A stretch of DNA of 64,000 bases from an uncultured Oscillospiraceae bacterium (GTDB lineage: Bacteria > Bacillota > Clostridia > Oscillospirales > Ruminococcaceae). Within the stretch, counting starts at the first letter, position 1. The number at the start of each line of letters is the position of its first letter. The stretch lies in assembly GCA_910589145.1 (NCBI GenBank), contig CAJUSD010000003.1:62001-126000 (forward strand), read 5' to 3'. The notes under the pieces are model-generated. The model saw only the letters and a program-made list of their open reading frames with translations. It had not been told where the DNA came from and did not search any database. Position numbers and translations under genes: made by a program. Below, in pieces: positions 25,787 to 33,391 of this stretch.

Positions 25787-26069
25787 AAGAAACAGAAAAC
25801 CTTCGGTGCGGGCACAAAGCCAAGACAGCCACAAACCAAACCCGTGTCAAAAGCTTTGGCCGCTTTCCCGAAAGCGGCGGGGGTTCAGGGTTGAGCAGCG
25901 GAGCTACTCAGAGCCGCCGGCCGCCAGTTCAGCTTTGCGGAACGTAGCTCTGCTGAACTGAACCTGCAAGGCGCGAAATCCCTTTTCTCCGCCTTCCCTG
26001 AAAAAACCCCGGTGGGGTGTTTTTCAATATCAGCCTCATCAGCCTCAAAACCACCGCAAAATTGATTTC
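25787..26069 (+). repeat. Modular intergenic element with terminator (copy 1)
   Basis: The left about 95 bp (from AAGAAACAGAAAACC through the GCCGCTTTCCCGAAAGCGGC hairpin) match 61663 onward almost base for base. The right about 85 bp match the other copy's right end; they run from TTTTCTCCGCCTTCCCTG through the hairpin AAACCCCGGTGGGGTGTTTTT to CAAAATTGATT. The centre (about 25875-25975) differs from the second copy and instead resembles the core of the mosaic repeat at 14944. No gene is present. The hairpin at 26001-26025 can terminate yitT transcription. Confidence 0.88.
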
Positions 26070-26091
26070 CCTGTATTTTAATGATTTTGTA

Positions 26092-26120
26092 TTGATTTTT
26101 CTTTGAAAAGAAGGTAAAAT
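26092..26120 (+). promoter_or_regulatory. Sigma-A promoter of the LysR-type gene
   Basis: TTGATT, 17 bp, TAAAAT, 49 bases before the start codon. It lies just outside the repeat. Confidence 0.75.
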
Positions 26121-26168
26121 AAAAGGTATAAAAACCCTTTCAGGGGGAAAGGCTGGTGTTGGCATATC

Positions 26169-27056
26169 ATGAGTTATAAACAGTTATTCTATTTTGTAAC
26201 GATTGTTGAAGCTGGGAATATCTCTGCCGCCGCTAAAAAATTAAACCTTTCGCAGCCTCCCCTCAGTAAACAGATTATGTTGTTGGAAAATGAACTTGGG
26301 GTAAAACTCATGGAACGCAGTTCCCGAAAGATAACATTAACTGACGCAGGATACCTTCTTTTTCAAAGGGCGAAAAATATTATCTCCATGATGGAAAGCA
26401 CTTCGGAAGAAATGGCATTGTTTGAATCCGCCCGCCCTCATGTTCTGCGTCTAGGGGTTATTTCTTCGTGCAGCCGTTCCATAATACAGGACTGCATGAC
26501 GGATTTTTACCGTCTGTATCCTCATGTCCGGTTTGAAATATCAGAGGCCAATACTTACAATATTTTAGAAATGCTTAACCGCGGGGTAATTGAAGCTGCT
26601 GTTGTCAGAACGCCTTTCCATACAGACGGCTTGGAATGTATGTATGGGCCTGAGGAACCCTTGGTTGCGGTAGGAAATGAGAGCTATCTTGGGAAAAGCG
26701 GCGTACCTATTACAATCTCTCAGCTGGCGGAGGTACCGATTGACTTTTACCGGCGGTTTGAACACATATTAATCCCGGTTTTCCAGAATAACGGCGTAAC
26801 ACCCCATATTTTCTGTGAAAGCGATGACGCAAGAACCCCTTTAATGTGGGCGCGGGCAGGTCTAGGTGTGGCAGTAGTACCGAAATCTATCAGCAAGCTG
26901 ATAGAACGGGACAACCTTTCCGTCCGAACGATTGTCTGTAAAGACCTTATAACCAAAACAGCAGCTGTCTATAAAAAAGGTGGTTTTATATCTGAAATCG
27001 GGAAGACGTTTGTTAAATTCTGGGCTGAAAAAATGCAGCTTACCGCAAACAAATAG
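26169..27056 (+). CDS. LysR family transcriptional regulator
   Basis: The 295-residue protein has the N-terminal winged helix-turn-helix of the family (FVTIVEAGNISAAAKKLNLSQPPLSKQI, about 8-35, with ERSSRKITLTDAG as wing). A periplasmic-binding-like effector domain follows from about residue 90. The effector is unknown. LysR regulators usually control a divergent neighbour. Here the upstream neighbour is not divergent, and the gene downstream (27075) is only 18 bases away on the same strand, so the two may be co-transcribed. Confidence 0.92.
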   Translation: MSYKQLFYFVTIVEAGNISAAAKKLNLSQPPLSKQIMLLENELGVKLMERSSRKITLTDAGYLLFQRAKNIISMMESTSEEMALFESARPHVLRLGVISSCSRSIIQDCMTDFYRLYPHVRFEISEANTYNILEMLNRGVIEAAVVRTPFHTDGLECMYGPEEPLVAVGNESYLGKSGVPITISQLAEVPIDFYRRFEHILIPVFQNNGVTPHIFCESDDARTPLMWARAGLGVAVVPKSISKLIERDNLSVRTIVCKDLITKTAAVYKKGGFISEIGKTFVKFWAEKMQLTANK

Positions 27057-27074
27057 GATGGGAGTATTCCATAT

Positions 27075-27497
27075 ATGGAAAAGTTACCCTTTAGGAAAAG
27101 GCTCTATTTTTTGCTTCTTTTTTGTGTGGGGGCGCTGGTGCTTATCCGGTTGCTCCCTTATTTCTATCGCTGTCCATTTTATGCTGTTACGGGAATTCCC
27201 TGTCCTGGCTGCGGAATGACCAGGGCTTTCTTTGCCGCTGTCCACCTGGACTGGAGGCAGGCTCTACGTTGGAATCCTATGGTATACCCCTTTGCCCTGT
27301 GCTGTTTATATGCGGTTATTTGTTTTTTGGCAGGGCGGGGAAAACGTGTACGTTCTTTGAAATTCTGGGGGATTGCAGGCGCTGCTTTACTGGCTGTCTG
27401 GCTGGTCCGGCTTCCTTCTGTTTTTATGGGTCGTTCGCTTTTAACAATCCGTCCGGGAAGTTTGGGGGATTTTCTTTCTTCTTTTTTGAAAAATTGA
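27075..27497 (+). CDS. DUF2752 membrane protein
   Basis: The 140-residue protein has three hydrophobic segments and the family signature TGIPCPGCGMTRAFFA (about residues 39-54), whose two cysteines follow the first membrane helix. DUF2752 proteins are widespread and uncharacterised. The gene starts 18 bases after the LysR stop, with a weak GGATGGGAG site, and probably belongs to the same transcript. Confidence 0.88.
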   Translation: MEKLPFRKRLYFLLLFCVGALVLIRLLPYFYRCPFYAVTGIPCPGCGMTRAFFAAVHLDWRQALRWNPMVYPFALCCLYAVICFLAGRGKRVRSLKFWGIAGAALLAVWLVRLPSVFMGRSLLTIRPGSLGDFLSSFLKN

Positions 27498-27621
27498 AGT
27501 AAGATAAAAAGTTTCCCCGGAAGGAAGCCTCCCTTGTTTCTTTAATCCCTTAAAGTTGTGCCTCATCCAGCCCTGGCCCAAAACCTTTTTAGTCCATTCC
27601 TGGTTTTTACTCATTTATGGA

Positions 27622-27650
27622 TTGATTCCTTTTGCTTTTTCATGTATAAT
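27622..27650 (+). promoter_or_regulatory. Sigma-A promoter of glyA
   Basis: TTGATT, 17 bp, TATAAT, with the -10 a perfect match. Start near 27657; the leader is about 46 nt and includes GAAAGGGAG. Confidence 0.82.
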
Positions 27651-27702
27651 TTTGTACAGACTTTCCCCTAAAACGTAGTTATCATAGAAAGGGAGTTATA
27701 TT

Positions 27703-28953
27703 ATGTACCAAGATATGCTGGATACCATTGGATTTGTAACCAAATATGATCCTGAAGTTGGGCAGGCTATGGGACAGGAATTAAAACGCCAGCGTCGGAA
27801 TTTGGAGCTGATAGCATCAGAAAACATTGTCTCCCCAGCGGTTATGGCGGCAATGGGAACTGTGCTTACGAACAAATATGCAGAAGGTTACTCTGGAAAG
27901 CGGTATTATGGCGGTTGTGAAGCCATTGACATTGTAGAAACCCTTGCAATAGAACGCGCTAAAAAACTTTTTGGTGCAGAACACGCCAATGTTCAGCCGC
28001 ACTCCGGCGCACAAGCAAATATGGCGGTATATTTTGCGCTGTTAAAACCAGGAGATACTGTTTTAGGGATGAGTTTGGCAGAGGGCGGTCATTTAACACA
28101 CGGTTCTCCTGTCAACATGTCTGGAAGCTATTTTCATTTTGTCCCTTATGGATTGGGAAAAGATGAAAAAATTGATTATGATAACGTCCGCGATCTTGCT
28201 ATAGCGAATAAACCAAAACTGATTGTTGCTGGAGCCAGTGCATATCCCCGAATGATTGACTTTCCACGTTTGGCGGAAACCGCGAAAGAAGTGGGAGCAT
28301 ATCTAATGGTTGATATGGCCCACATAGCCGGACTTGTAGCTGCTGGAGAACATCCATCCCCAGTCCCTTATGCGGATATTGTTACAACGACCACCCATAA
28401 AACTCTGCGCGGTCCCCGTGGAGGTTTGATTTTATGCAAAGAAGCTTTAGGGAAACAAATTGACAAGGCTATTTTCCCTGGTACTCAAGGGGGGCCTCTG
28501 GAGCACATCATTGCTGCTAAAGCAGTCTGCTTAGGGGAGGCAATGTCCGATTCCTTTAAGCAGTATCAGCGTCAGGTCGTTTTGAACGCTAAAGCCCTTG
28601 CCGATGGACTTATGAAACGTGGTTTCCATTTGGTTTCCGGCGGTACGGATAACCATTTGATGCTGGTAGATCTGCAAAATAAAAATGTTACAGGTAAAGC
28701 TTTGGAAAAACGGTTGGACAAAGTTTATATAACCGTCAATAAAAATGCAGTTCCAAATGACCCACAAAGCCCCTTTATTACCAGCGGTATCCGCATTGGC
28801 ACTCCTGCAGTTACCACCCGCGGCCTGAACTGTGGGGATATGGATAAAATTGCAGAATTTATTTATTTAACCGCAACTGACTTTGAAAATACTGCCGATA
28901 AAGTCCGTTCTGGCGTGGAAGAACTTTGCAGCAAGTACCCTTTATATGAATAA
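27703..28953 (+). CDS. glyA: Serine hydroxymethyltransferase
   Basis: A PLP enzyme that converts serine and tetrahydrofolate to glycine and methylene-THF, the main one-carbon source. The 416-residue protein shows LIASENIVSPAV near residue 36, KYAEGYSGKRYYGG near 58, PHSGAQAN near 103 and the PLP lysine in TTTTHKTLRGPRGG near 230. It is monocistronic with its own promoter and terminator. No glycine riboswitch is visible upstream. The folate importer gene at 59836 may support the same pathway. Confidence 0.98.
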   Translation: MYQDMLDTIGFVTKYDPEVGQAMGQELKRQRRNLELIASENIVSPAVMAAMGTVLTNKYAEGYSGKRYYGGCEAIDIVETLAIERAKKLFGAEHANVQPHSGAQANMAVYFALLKPGDTVLGMSLAEGGHLTHGSPVNMSGSYFHFVPYGLGKDEKIDYDNVRDLAIANKPKLIVAGASAYPRMIDFPRLAETAKEVGAYLMVDMAHIAGLVAAGEHPSPVPYADIVTTTTHKTLRGPRGGLILCKEALGKQIDKAIFPGTQGGPLEHIIAAKAVCLGEAMSDSFKQYQRQVVLNAKALADGLMKRGFHLVSGGTDNHLMLVDLQNKNVTGKALEKRLDKVYITVNKNAVPNDPQSPFITSGIRIGTPAVTTRGLNCGDMDKIAEFIYLTATDFENTADKVRSGVEELCSKYPLYE

Positions 28954-28967
28954 ATAGGATTGTATAT

Positions 28968-29005
28968 GATAAAACCCAAAAGGTTTATGCCTTTTGGGTT
29001 TTATC
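28968..29005 (+). terminator. Terminator after glyA
   Basis: A 16 bp perfect stem (GATAAAACCCAAAAGG with CCTTTTGGGTTTTATC) lies 14 bases after the stop. Its descending arm ends in TTTTATC. Confidence 0.85.
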
Positions 29006-29227
29006 AATATTTCCCTTGCATCTGCCCGAAATGATAACAAATTTATTCCTGTATATCCATTGACTTTTTTCATAAAAAACTTAAAAGAATCCCTCCCGAT
29101 TTTGTATGGTGAAAGGGAAAAATTTATCCCTCCTTACTTGCGGAACAGATGCAGGAGGTTTATACTAAAACCTTGGAATCAAATTTAGAACTGCCAAAAA
29201 TTTTAAAAAAGATAGGAGCGAGCATAT

Positions 29228-29563
29228 ATGCAAATGTTGATTTTGGTATTGAACAATGTAGAACTTTTAGAGCCTCTGTTAGAAACCATGACAGCCCGCG
29301 GGTTAAAAGGCGCAACTATATTTAATAGTACAGGCATGGTTCGGGAGTTGACTCGAAACGAGGATTACCCATTGTTTGGTTCTCTGCGGTTCCTCATGAC
29401 GCCGGAGCACGAAGAAAGCAAAACCCTGTTTATGGTTTTGCCGGAAGAAAAGGTTTCCTTGGCAAAGGAAACCATCCGTGATATTTTAGGAGATTTGTCA
29501 AGGCCCAATACGGGGGTTATGTTCACATTACCGGTGATTGACGCAGAAGGGATTGCATTTTAA
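29228..29563 (+). CDS. Small PII-like regulatory protein, antiporter-linked
   Basis: The 111-residue protein has the alternating beta-alpha-beta pattern of the ferredoxin-like PII superfamily (MLILVLNNVELLEPLLETMTARG, then FMVLPEEKVSLAKETIRDIL). It lacks the uridylylated T-loop of GlnB. PII-like small proteins beside ion transporters often bind nucleotides and gate the transporter. Its stop codon is one base before the antiporter start, so the two are almost certainly translated together. The assignment rests on fold pattern and context, not on a signature motif. Confidence 0.55.
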   Translation: MQMLILVLNNVELLEPLLETMTARGLKGATIFNSTGMVRELTRNEDYPLFGSLRFLMTPEHEESKTLFMVLPEEKVSLAKETIRDILGDLSRPNTGVMFTLPVIDAEGIAF

Positions 29564-29564
29564 T

Positions 29565-30740
29565 ATGGAATGGACTACATTATTATATTTATCTCTTATT
29601 CTTTTTACAGGGATTTGCTTTGGGAGGCTGATGAAGCTGGTAAAGCTTCCCAATGTAACAGGATACTTAATTGGAGGCTTAATAATCGGCCCATATTGTT
29701 TGAAAATTCTGCCTGTTGATTTCGTGGAAAAGATGAACCTGGTTTCAGAAATGGCACTGGCATTTATTGCCTTTTCCATTGGCTCAGAATTTAAACTGAG
29801 CTATTTGAAAAAAGTAGGCCTTACCCCTATTGTGATTGCGGTTTGTGAAGCATTTGGTGCTGCGGCTTTAGTTGCTGCTGCGTTGGCAGCCTTTGGTTTT
29901 GATTTGGGATTGGCTTTGCTGTTAGGTGCGATTGCGTCTGCTACAGCTCCTGCTGCTACCATTATGGTTGTACGTCAATATAAGGCTAAGGGGCCGGTTA
30001 CTGAAACCCTCCTTAGTGTAGTTGCCTTAGATGATGCTGCCGCCTTAATTGCCTTTGGTTTTGCTTCCGCTGCTGTTGGCGTTATGCAGAACCCTGAAAG
30101 CGTTTCCCTTGGGATGGCACTTCTTTCCCCTGTCATTGAAATCCTTGCATCCCTTATGCTTGGATTCCTTTTAGGTCTGGTTTTTACAATTCCGCTGCGA
30201 TTTTTTAAAGAAGATTCAAACCGTTTAATTTTAACGATTGGATTTGTATTCCTTGGGTCTGCTATTGCGGACTGGCTCGGATTATCTGCACTGCTTCTCT
30301 GCATGTGTATGGGGGCTATGGTGATTAATTGCTCTAAAGAAGCTCCTGCTGTTCTTCGTTTGGTGGATGGAATTACCCCGCCTATTTTTCTAATGTTTTT
30401 CGCAGTGTCTGGTGCAGAACTGAATATTACAGTACTGCCAACAATTGGATTGGTAGGTGTTCTGTATGTTGTTTCCAGAGTACTTGGCAAAATTTTGGGT
30501 GCATCGGCAGGCGCTATTGTGATGAAAGCGCCTAATACCGTTAAAAAGTATATCGGATTTACTTTAATCCCCCAGGCAGGCGTTGCTATTGGTCTGTCAT
30601 TGATTGCTTCACAGACAATTCCCGCTTATGGGCAGACAATCCGGGCTGTTGTGTTATGTGCAACCATGATTTATGAATTGATTGGCCCTGCTATTACTAA
30701 GGTTGGATTATTAAAGGCTGGGGAAATTAAGGAAGCTTGA
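29565..30740 (+). CDS. Cation:proton antiporter (CPA2/KefB-type)
   Basis: CPA2 antiporters exchange Na+ or K+ for protons and serve in pH and salt homeostasis. The 391-residue protein has about 11-12 hydrophobic helices. The early motif KLPNVTGYLIGGLIIGP (about 27-43) and the segment AFSIGSEF near 75 are typical. A LDDAAAL segment near 150 contains the expected paired Asp residues of the ion site. There is no TrkA-N domain at the C-terminus, so the separate PII-like protein upstream may take the regulatory role. The ATG at 29565 is preceded by AGAAGGGA inside the upstream gene. Confidence 0.88.
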   Translation: MEWTTLLYLSLILFTGICFGRLMKLVKLPNVTGYLIGGLIIGPYCLKILPVDFVEKMNLVSEMALAFIAFSIGSEFKLSYLKKVGLTPIVIAVCEAFGAAALVAAALAAFGFDLGLALLLGAIASATAPAATIMVVRQYKAKGPVTETLLSVVALDDAAALIAFGFASAAVGVMQNPESVSLGMALLSPVIEILASLMLGFLLGLVFTIPLRFFKEDSNRLILTIGFVFLGSAIADWLGLSALLLCMCMGAMVINCSKEAPAVLRLVDGITPPIFLMFFAVSGAELNITVLPTIGLVGVLYVVSRVLGKILGASAGAIVMKAPNTVKKYIGFTLIPQAGVAIGLSLIASQTIPAYGQTIRAVVLCATMIYELIGPAITKVGLLKAGEIKEA

Positions 30741-30780
30741 CAGAAAAAATAAAGGAAAAAGGCCCCGCCTGAACATAGTA

Positions 30781-30826
30781 AAAGAGATATGCCAACTAAA
30801 ACGAAGGCATATCTCTTTTGTTTTTA
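30781..30826 (+). terminator. Terminator after the antiporter gene
   Basis: AAAGAGATATGCC pairs perfectly with GGCATATCTCTTT (30806-30818) and is followed by TGTTTTT. Confidence 0.88.
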
Positions 30827-30895
30827 ATAAGGTTTTAACATAAGTTGGATGGAAAAACTCCTAAGATTAAGTTCTTCTGCTTTATCAAACTTACA

Positions 30896-31999
30896 TTATT
30901 TTAAAACGAGTACAGTAGAGGTTTCATTAATATGTCCCAGAAAGGCCTCGCCAGACGTAGAAAATCCGATGCTTGGATAACGCCCAAACAAAGCGCAGTA
31001 TGGTTTTTCCACCTTGCGGTTCTGGATTTCCAGAGTGCGGTACAGGCAGTTAAAATTTACTACACCGGCAGGTTCATAAGAAATTGTTTTATCAAGGGCC
31101 TTTTGGGTGTCATCCACAATATCCCCGATTTTCAAAACATTAATTTCAGTGCCTTCGGCAATCCCGCAGTGCAGTGTAATTCCATCGCCGGATTTCTCGT
31201 TAAAGGTACGGATGAAAATTTCATCATCCGCAATAACCCCTAATGGATTGGAAACAAAATAATCTTGAATTTGATCAACAGGAACCCCTAAAACCTCAGC
31301 ATAAACTTCTCCACAGGGACGGTTGTCAAATTCATAGAGGATGCGGTTTTTCAAATCAGACTTTGTAGCAGTCAATTTTCTCTCTGAAAATACCGATGCG
31401 CTCTGTGTCTTTAAAATATCATAACCTTTTGTAGTCTTCAAAAGCGCTAGAACAGCCGCCTTTTCGTAAGATTTTCCATCTGCATATACCCGTGATACAC
31501 CATCATCCCCAGCGGATGAAGAACCTCCCACAAATAAAACGTCAGATGCAGTGCCAAGACGATCCATAACGGTTTCTTCCGCTTTTGCACTGGATTCAAA
31601 CAGGATAATGCCGACATAGCGGTCAAAATGATTGAAAACAGCTTCTGTTCCTCCAAAGTGATTATGTAAAGCGTTAGCAGCATGAACCACAGCCTGTGGA
31701 TCGTCCAGGTCAGTAATAACCTCAACGGCGATATCTTCAACAGTTTCTTTATCTATTGCCATTATGCTGAAAGAACCGTTAGTAAAATCTGCATTGCAAA
31801 ATTCACTGTGGGATGTGCAGCCAATTACTGTACTTTCCGGAAACGCCTGTTTCAGTTCCTCCGCGGGATGAGATGTGTTATAGCTGCTGGAAGCAAAAAA
31901 TAGGATAACTTCTGGAGCCTGCCCTTGAAGCGCCTTTTTTGCCTGTGATGCGGCATCAGCGCTGTTTGTTCCTTTTAAAGATAGAGTTTGTACAGCCAT
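30896..31999 (-). CDS. FIST N- and C-domain sensory protein
   Basis: FIST domains are proposed small-ligand sensors, often of amino acids, usually fused to or encoded near signalling proteins. The 367-residue protein has the FIST_N region with VIGCTSHSEF near residue 59 and FVGGSSSAGDDG near 156. FIST_C begins near 215 and ends with GFSTSGEAFLGHIN. It has no kinase, cyclase or chemoreceptor domain of its own. The ATG at 31999 has AAAGGAGGG upstream. A 66-residue gene lies 20 bases upstream and is probably its co-transcribed partner. Confidence 0.87.
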   Translation of the reverse strand: MAVQTLSLKGTNSADAASQAKKALQGQAPEVILFFASSSYNTSHPAEELKQAFPESTVIGCTSHSEFCNADFTNGSFSIMAIDKETVEDIAVEVITDLDDPQAVVHAANALHNHFGGTEAVFNHFDRYVGIILFESSAKAEETVMDRLGTASDVLFVGGSSSAGDDGVSRVYADGKSYEKAAVLALLKTTKGYDILKTQSASVFSERKLTATKSDLKNRILYEFDNRPCGEVYAEVLGVPVDQIQDYFVSNPLGVIADDEIFIRTFNEKSGDGITLHCGIAEGTEINVLKIGDIVDDTQKALDKTISYEPAGVVNFNCLYRTLEIQNRKVEKPYCALFGRYPSIGFSTSGEAFLGHINETSTVLVLK

Positions 32000-32019
32000 T
32001 TAAATTCCCTCCTTTACAA

Positions 32020-32220
32020 TTAAATACGAATTCCAAATTCCGAGCCGACTTCCCTTACTTTTTGCATAATCGCAGGGTCATCTGGCGAGGTTGGAGTATA
32101 CTTTGTGATGTTGATCCCTTTTAATATCATTTTTGTGCGTATACTCCCCGCGATAACTTCATTTCCGCGGGATTTTTGTTGGATAATTGTTTGGATTGCA
32201 TTATAAATTTGTCCTGCCAT
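32020..32220 (-). CDS. Small protein (66 aa) upstream of FIST gene
   Basis: Unrecognised, but well supported as a gene: AAAGGAG eight bases before the ATG, and the stop is 20 bases before the FIST start. The sequence is amphipathic and soluble, with an N-terminal helix (QIYNAIQTIIQQKSRGN), a short basic segment KMILKGI, and a C-terminal helix (DPAIMQKVREVGSEF). A role as an adaptor or partner of the FIST protein is inference from position only. Confidence 0.65.
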   Translation of the reverse strand: MAGQIYNAIQTIIQQKSRGNEVIAGSIRTKMILKGINITKYTPTSPDDPAIMQKVREVGSEFGIRI

Positions 32221-32400
32221 TCGCTCATCTCCTTTTTTTAGTATATCATTTTATTATTAGAAAATCAAGATTGTCTTTTTAAATTCTATCAAACTGTTAT
32301 ATTATTTCTATAATATGAATTTTAAGAACAAATAAAGCGTTGAAATTTTTTTAATAGTATGTAGTAATAAAGTTTCTCTTTACTGCTTCAAATGGATAAA

Positions 32401-32437
32401 AATATCCCTCAACAGATTGCTTCTTTACTGTTGAGGG
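32401..32437 (-). terminator. Terminator after methyltransferase gene
   Basis: CCCTCAACAG (32406-32415) pairs with CTGTTGAGGG (32428-32437). On the minus strand it leads into ATATTTTTATC. Confidence 0.82.
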
Positions 32438-32496
32438 AAGTATAGAGTATCATGAGAAAACTTGAGTTTTGCCACTATAAAATTATTTTTTATATT

Positions 32497-33255
32497 TTAT
32501 CCTTTTTTAGCAATGCAGCAATACCAATCTATTTTTTCAAAAGGCTTATCAACAAAACATGGAAGGGGTTTTAAAGTAAAATCCTGATATCCCATGTTAT
32601 CCAGCTCAGAACGAACTAATTTAATGGAGAAAGGATTTAAATATTCCTCAAAATTCATACTCTCAAAAATAACTCCATCCCGTTCATAACCTTGTAAAAT
32701 ATGAATTGTAAGAGTTCCGTCTGAGTTATAATCCCAGTCCTGAACATAGTTTATACGTACTCCGTCTTCCCGGATAAAGGGCCGTGACCATCTGAAACGT
32801 TTTGGTTCCTTTAACTCCTGATCCCAGTTCCGGCTGTCTAAATAAAGATAACCGCCAGGCTTGACGAGGGAATCCATTTCCCGCAGGGTCTTCCTTACAT
32901 CATCTGGGGATACATGTGCCAAAGCATTTCCTGTACTCATGACACAGTCAAAGGTTGTATGAAAAGACTGGCTCAATTCCCGGAAATCACATTGGACTAA
33001 GTTTACATCCAATCCTTTTTGCTCCGCCTTTTTTCCTGCCTGTTCCAGCATGGCTGCGCTCAGATCTGAGCCGGATACACCATATCCCAGCTCGGCAAGG
33101 CAGAATGTCAGGCAGCCTGTCCCAAAACTGCAGTCCAATATGGAATGGATTTCCTTTCCTTCAAACATTCTTTGATAATGCTTTTTATAGCCTTCATTTG
33201 CTTTATCTGAAAAACGCTCGTCGTAGATTTCCGGGTAATCGTATAAATCCGCCAT
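32497..33255 (-). CDS. Class I SAM-dependent methyltransferase
   Basis: The 252-residue protein has the Rossmann-like methyltransferase core. Motif I is ILDCSFGTGCLTFCLAELG (about 39-57), motif II VSGSDLSAAML (about 60-70), then VQCDFREL, and a CVMSTGNALAHV segment. The variant CSFGTG in place of the usual D-x-G-x-G-x-G occurs in several glycine or small-molecule methyltransferase-like subfamilies. The substrate is unknown. The ATG at 33255 follows AAAAGGAG; an in-frame start at 33297 lacks a ribosome site. Confidence 0.85.
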   Translation of the reverse strand: MADLYDYPEIYDERFSDKANEGYKKHYQRMFEGKEIHSILDCSFGTGCLTFCLAELGYGVSGSDLSAAMLEQAGKKAEQKGLDVNLVQCDFRELSQSFHTTFDCVMSTGNALAHVSPDDVRKTLREMDSLVKPGGYLYLDSRNWDQELKEPKRFRWSRPFIREDGVRINYVQDWDYNSDGTLTIHILQGYERDGVIFESMNFEEYLNPFSIKLVRSELDNMGYQDFTLKPLPCFVDKPFEKIDWYCCIAKKG

Positions 33256-33342
33256 ATTGTCTTCTCCTTTTCTATCACGAGGGGGTGTCTGCTTCACGGC
33301 ATACTGTGCTTTTACATTCGCCTTAAATGGGAGATTCCTTTA

Positions 33343-33369
33343 GGGGCGGCGCTATAGCAGCGCCGCCCC
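33343..33369 (-). terminator. GC-rich hairpin after ppdK
   Basis: GGGGCGGCGCT pairs perfectly with AGCGCCGCCCC around a five-base loop. It has no strong T run on the minus-strand side (TAAAGG), so it may be a 3' stabiliser as much as a terminator. Confidence 0.65.
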
Positions 33370-33391
33370 GTTTATACCTGTTAATTTTCTT

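Larger units (their letters stand above)
25746..26168. other. Gene-free stretch filled by a modular repeat
   Basis: This 423 bp gap between yitT and the LysR gene consists mainly of the repeat at 25787-26069 and then the LysR promoter at 26092-26120. The open frames in it come from the repeat and are not conserved between its two copies. Confidence 0.7.

Noticed and set aside
28960..29227. c-di-AMP (ydaO) riboswitch before the antiporter operon
   Set aside because: Ion transporter operons often have one, but none of its conserved motifs is present in this gap.
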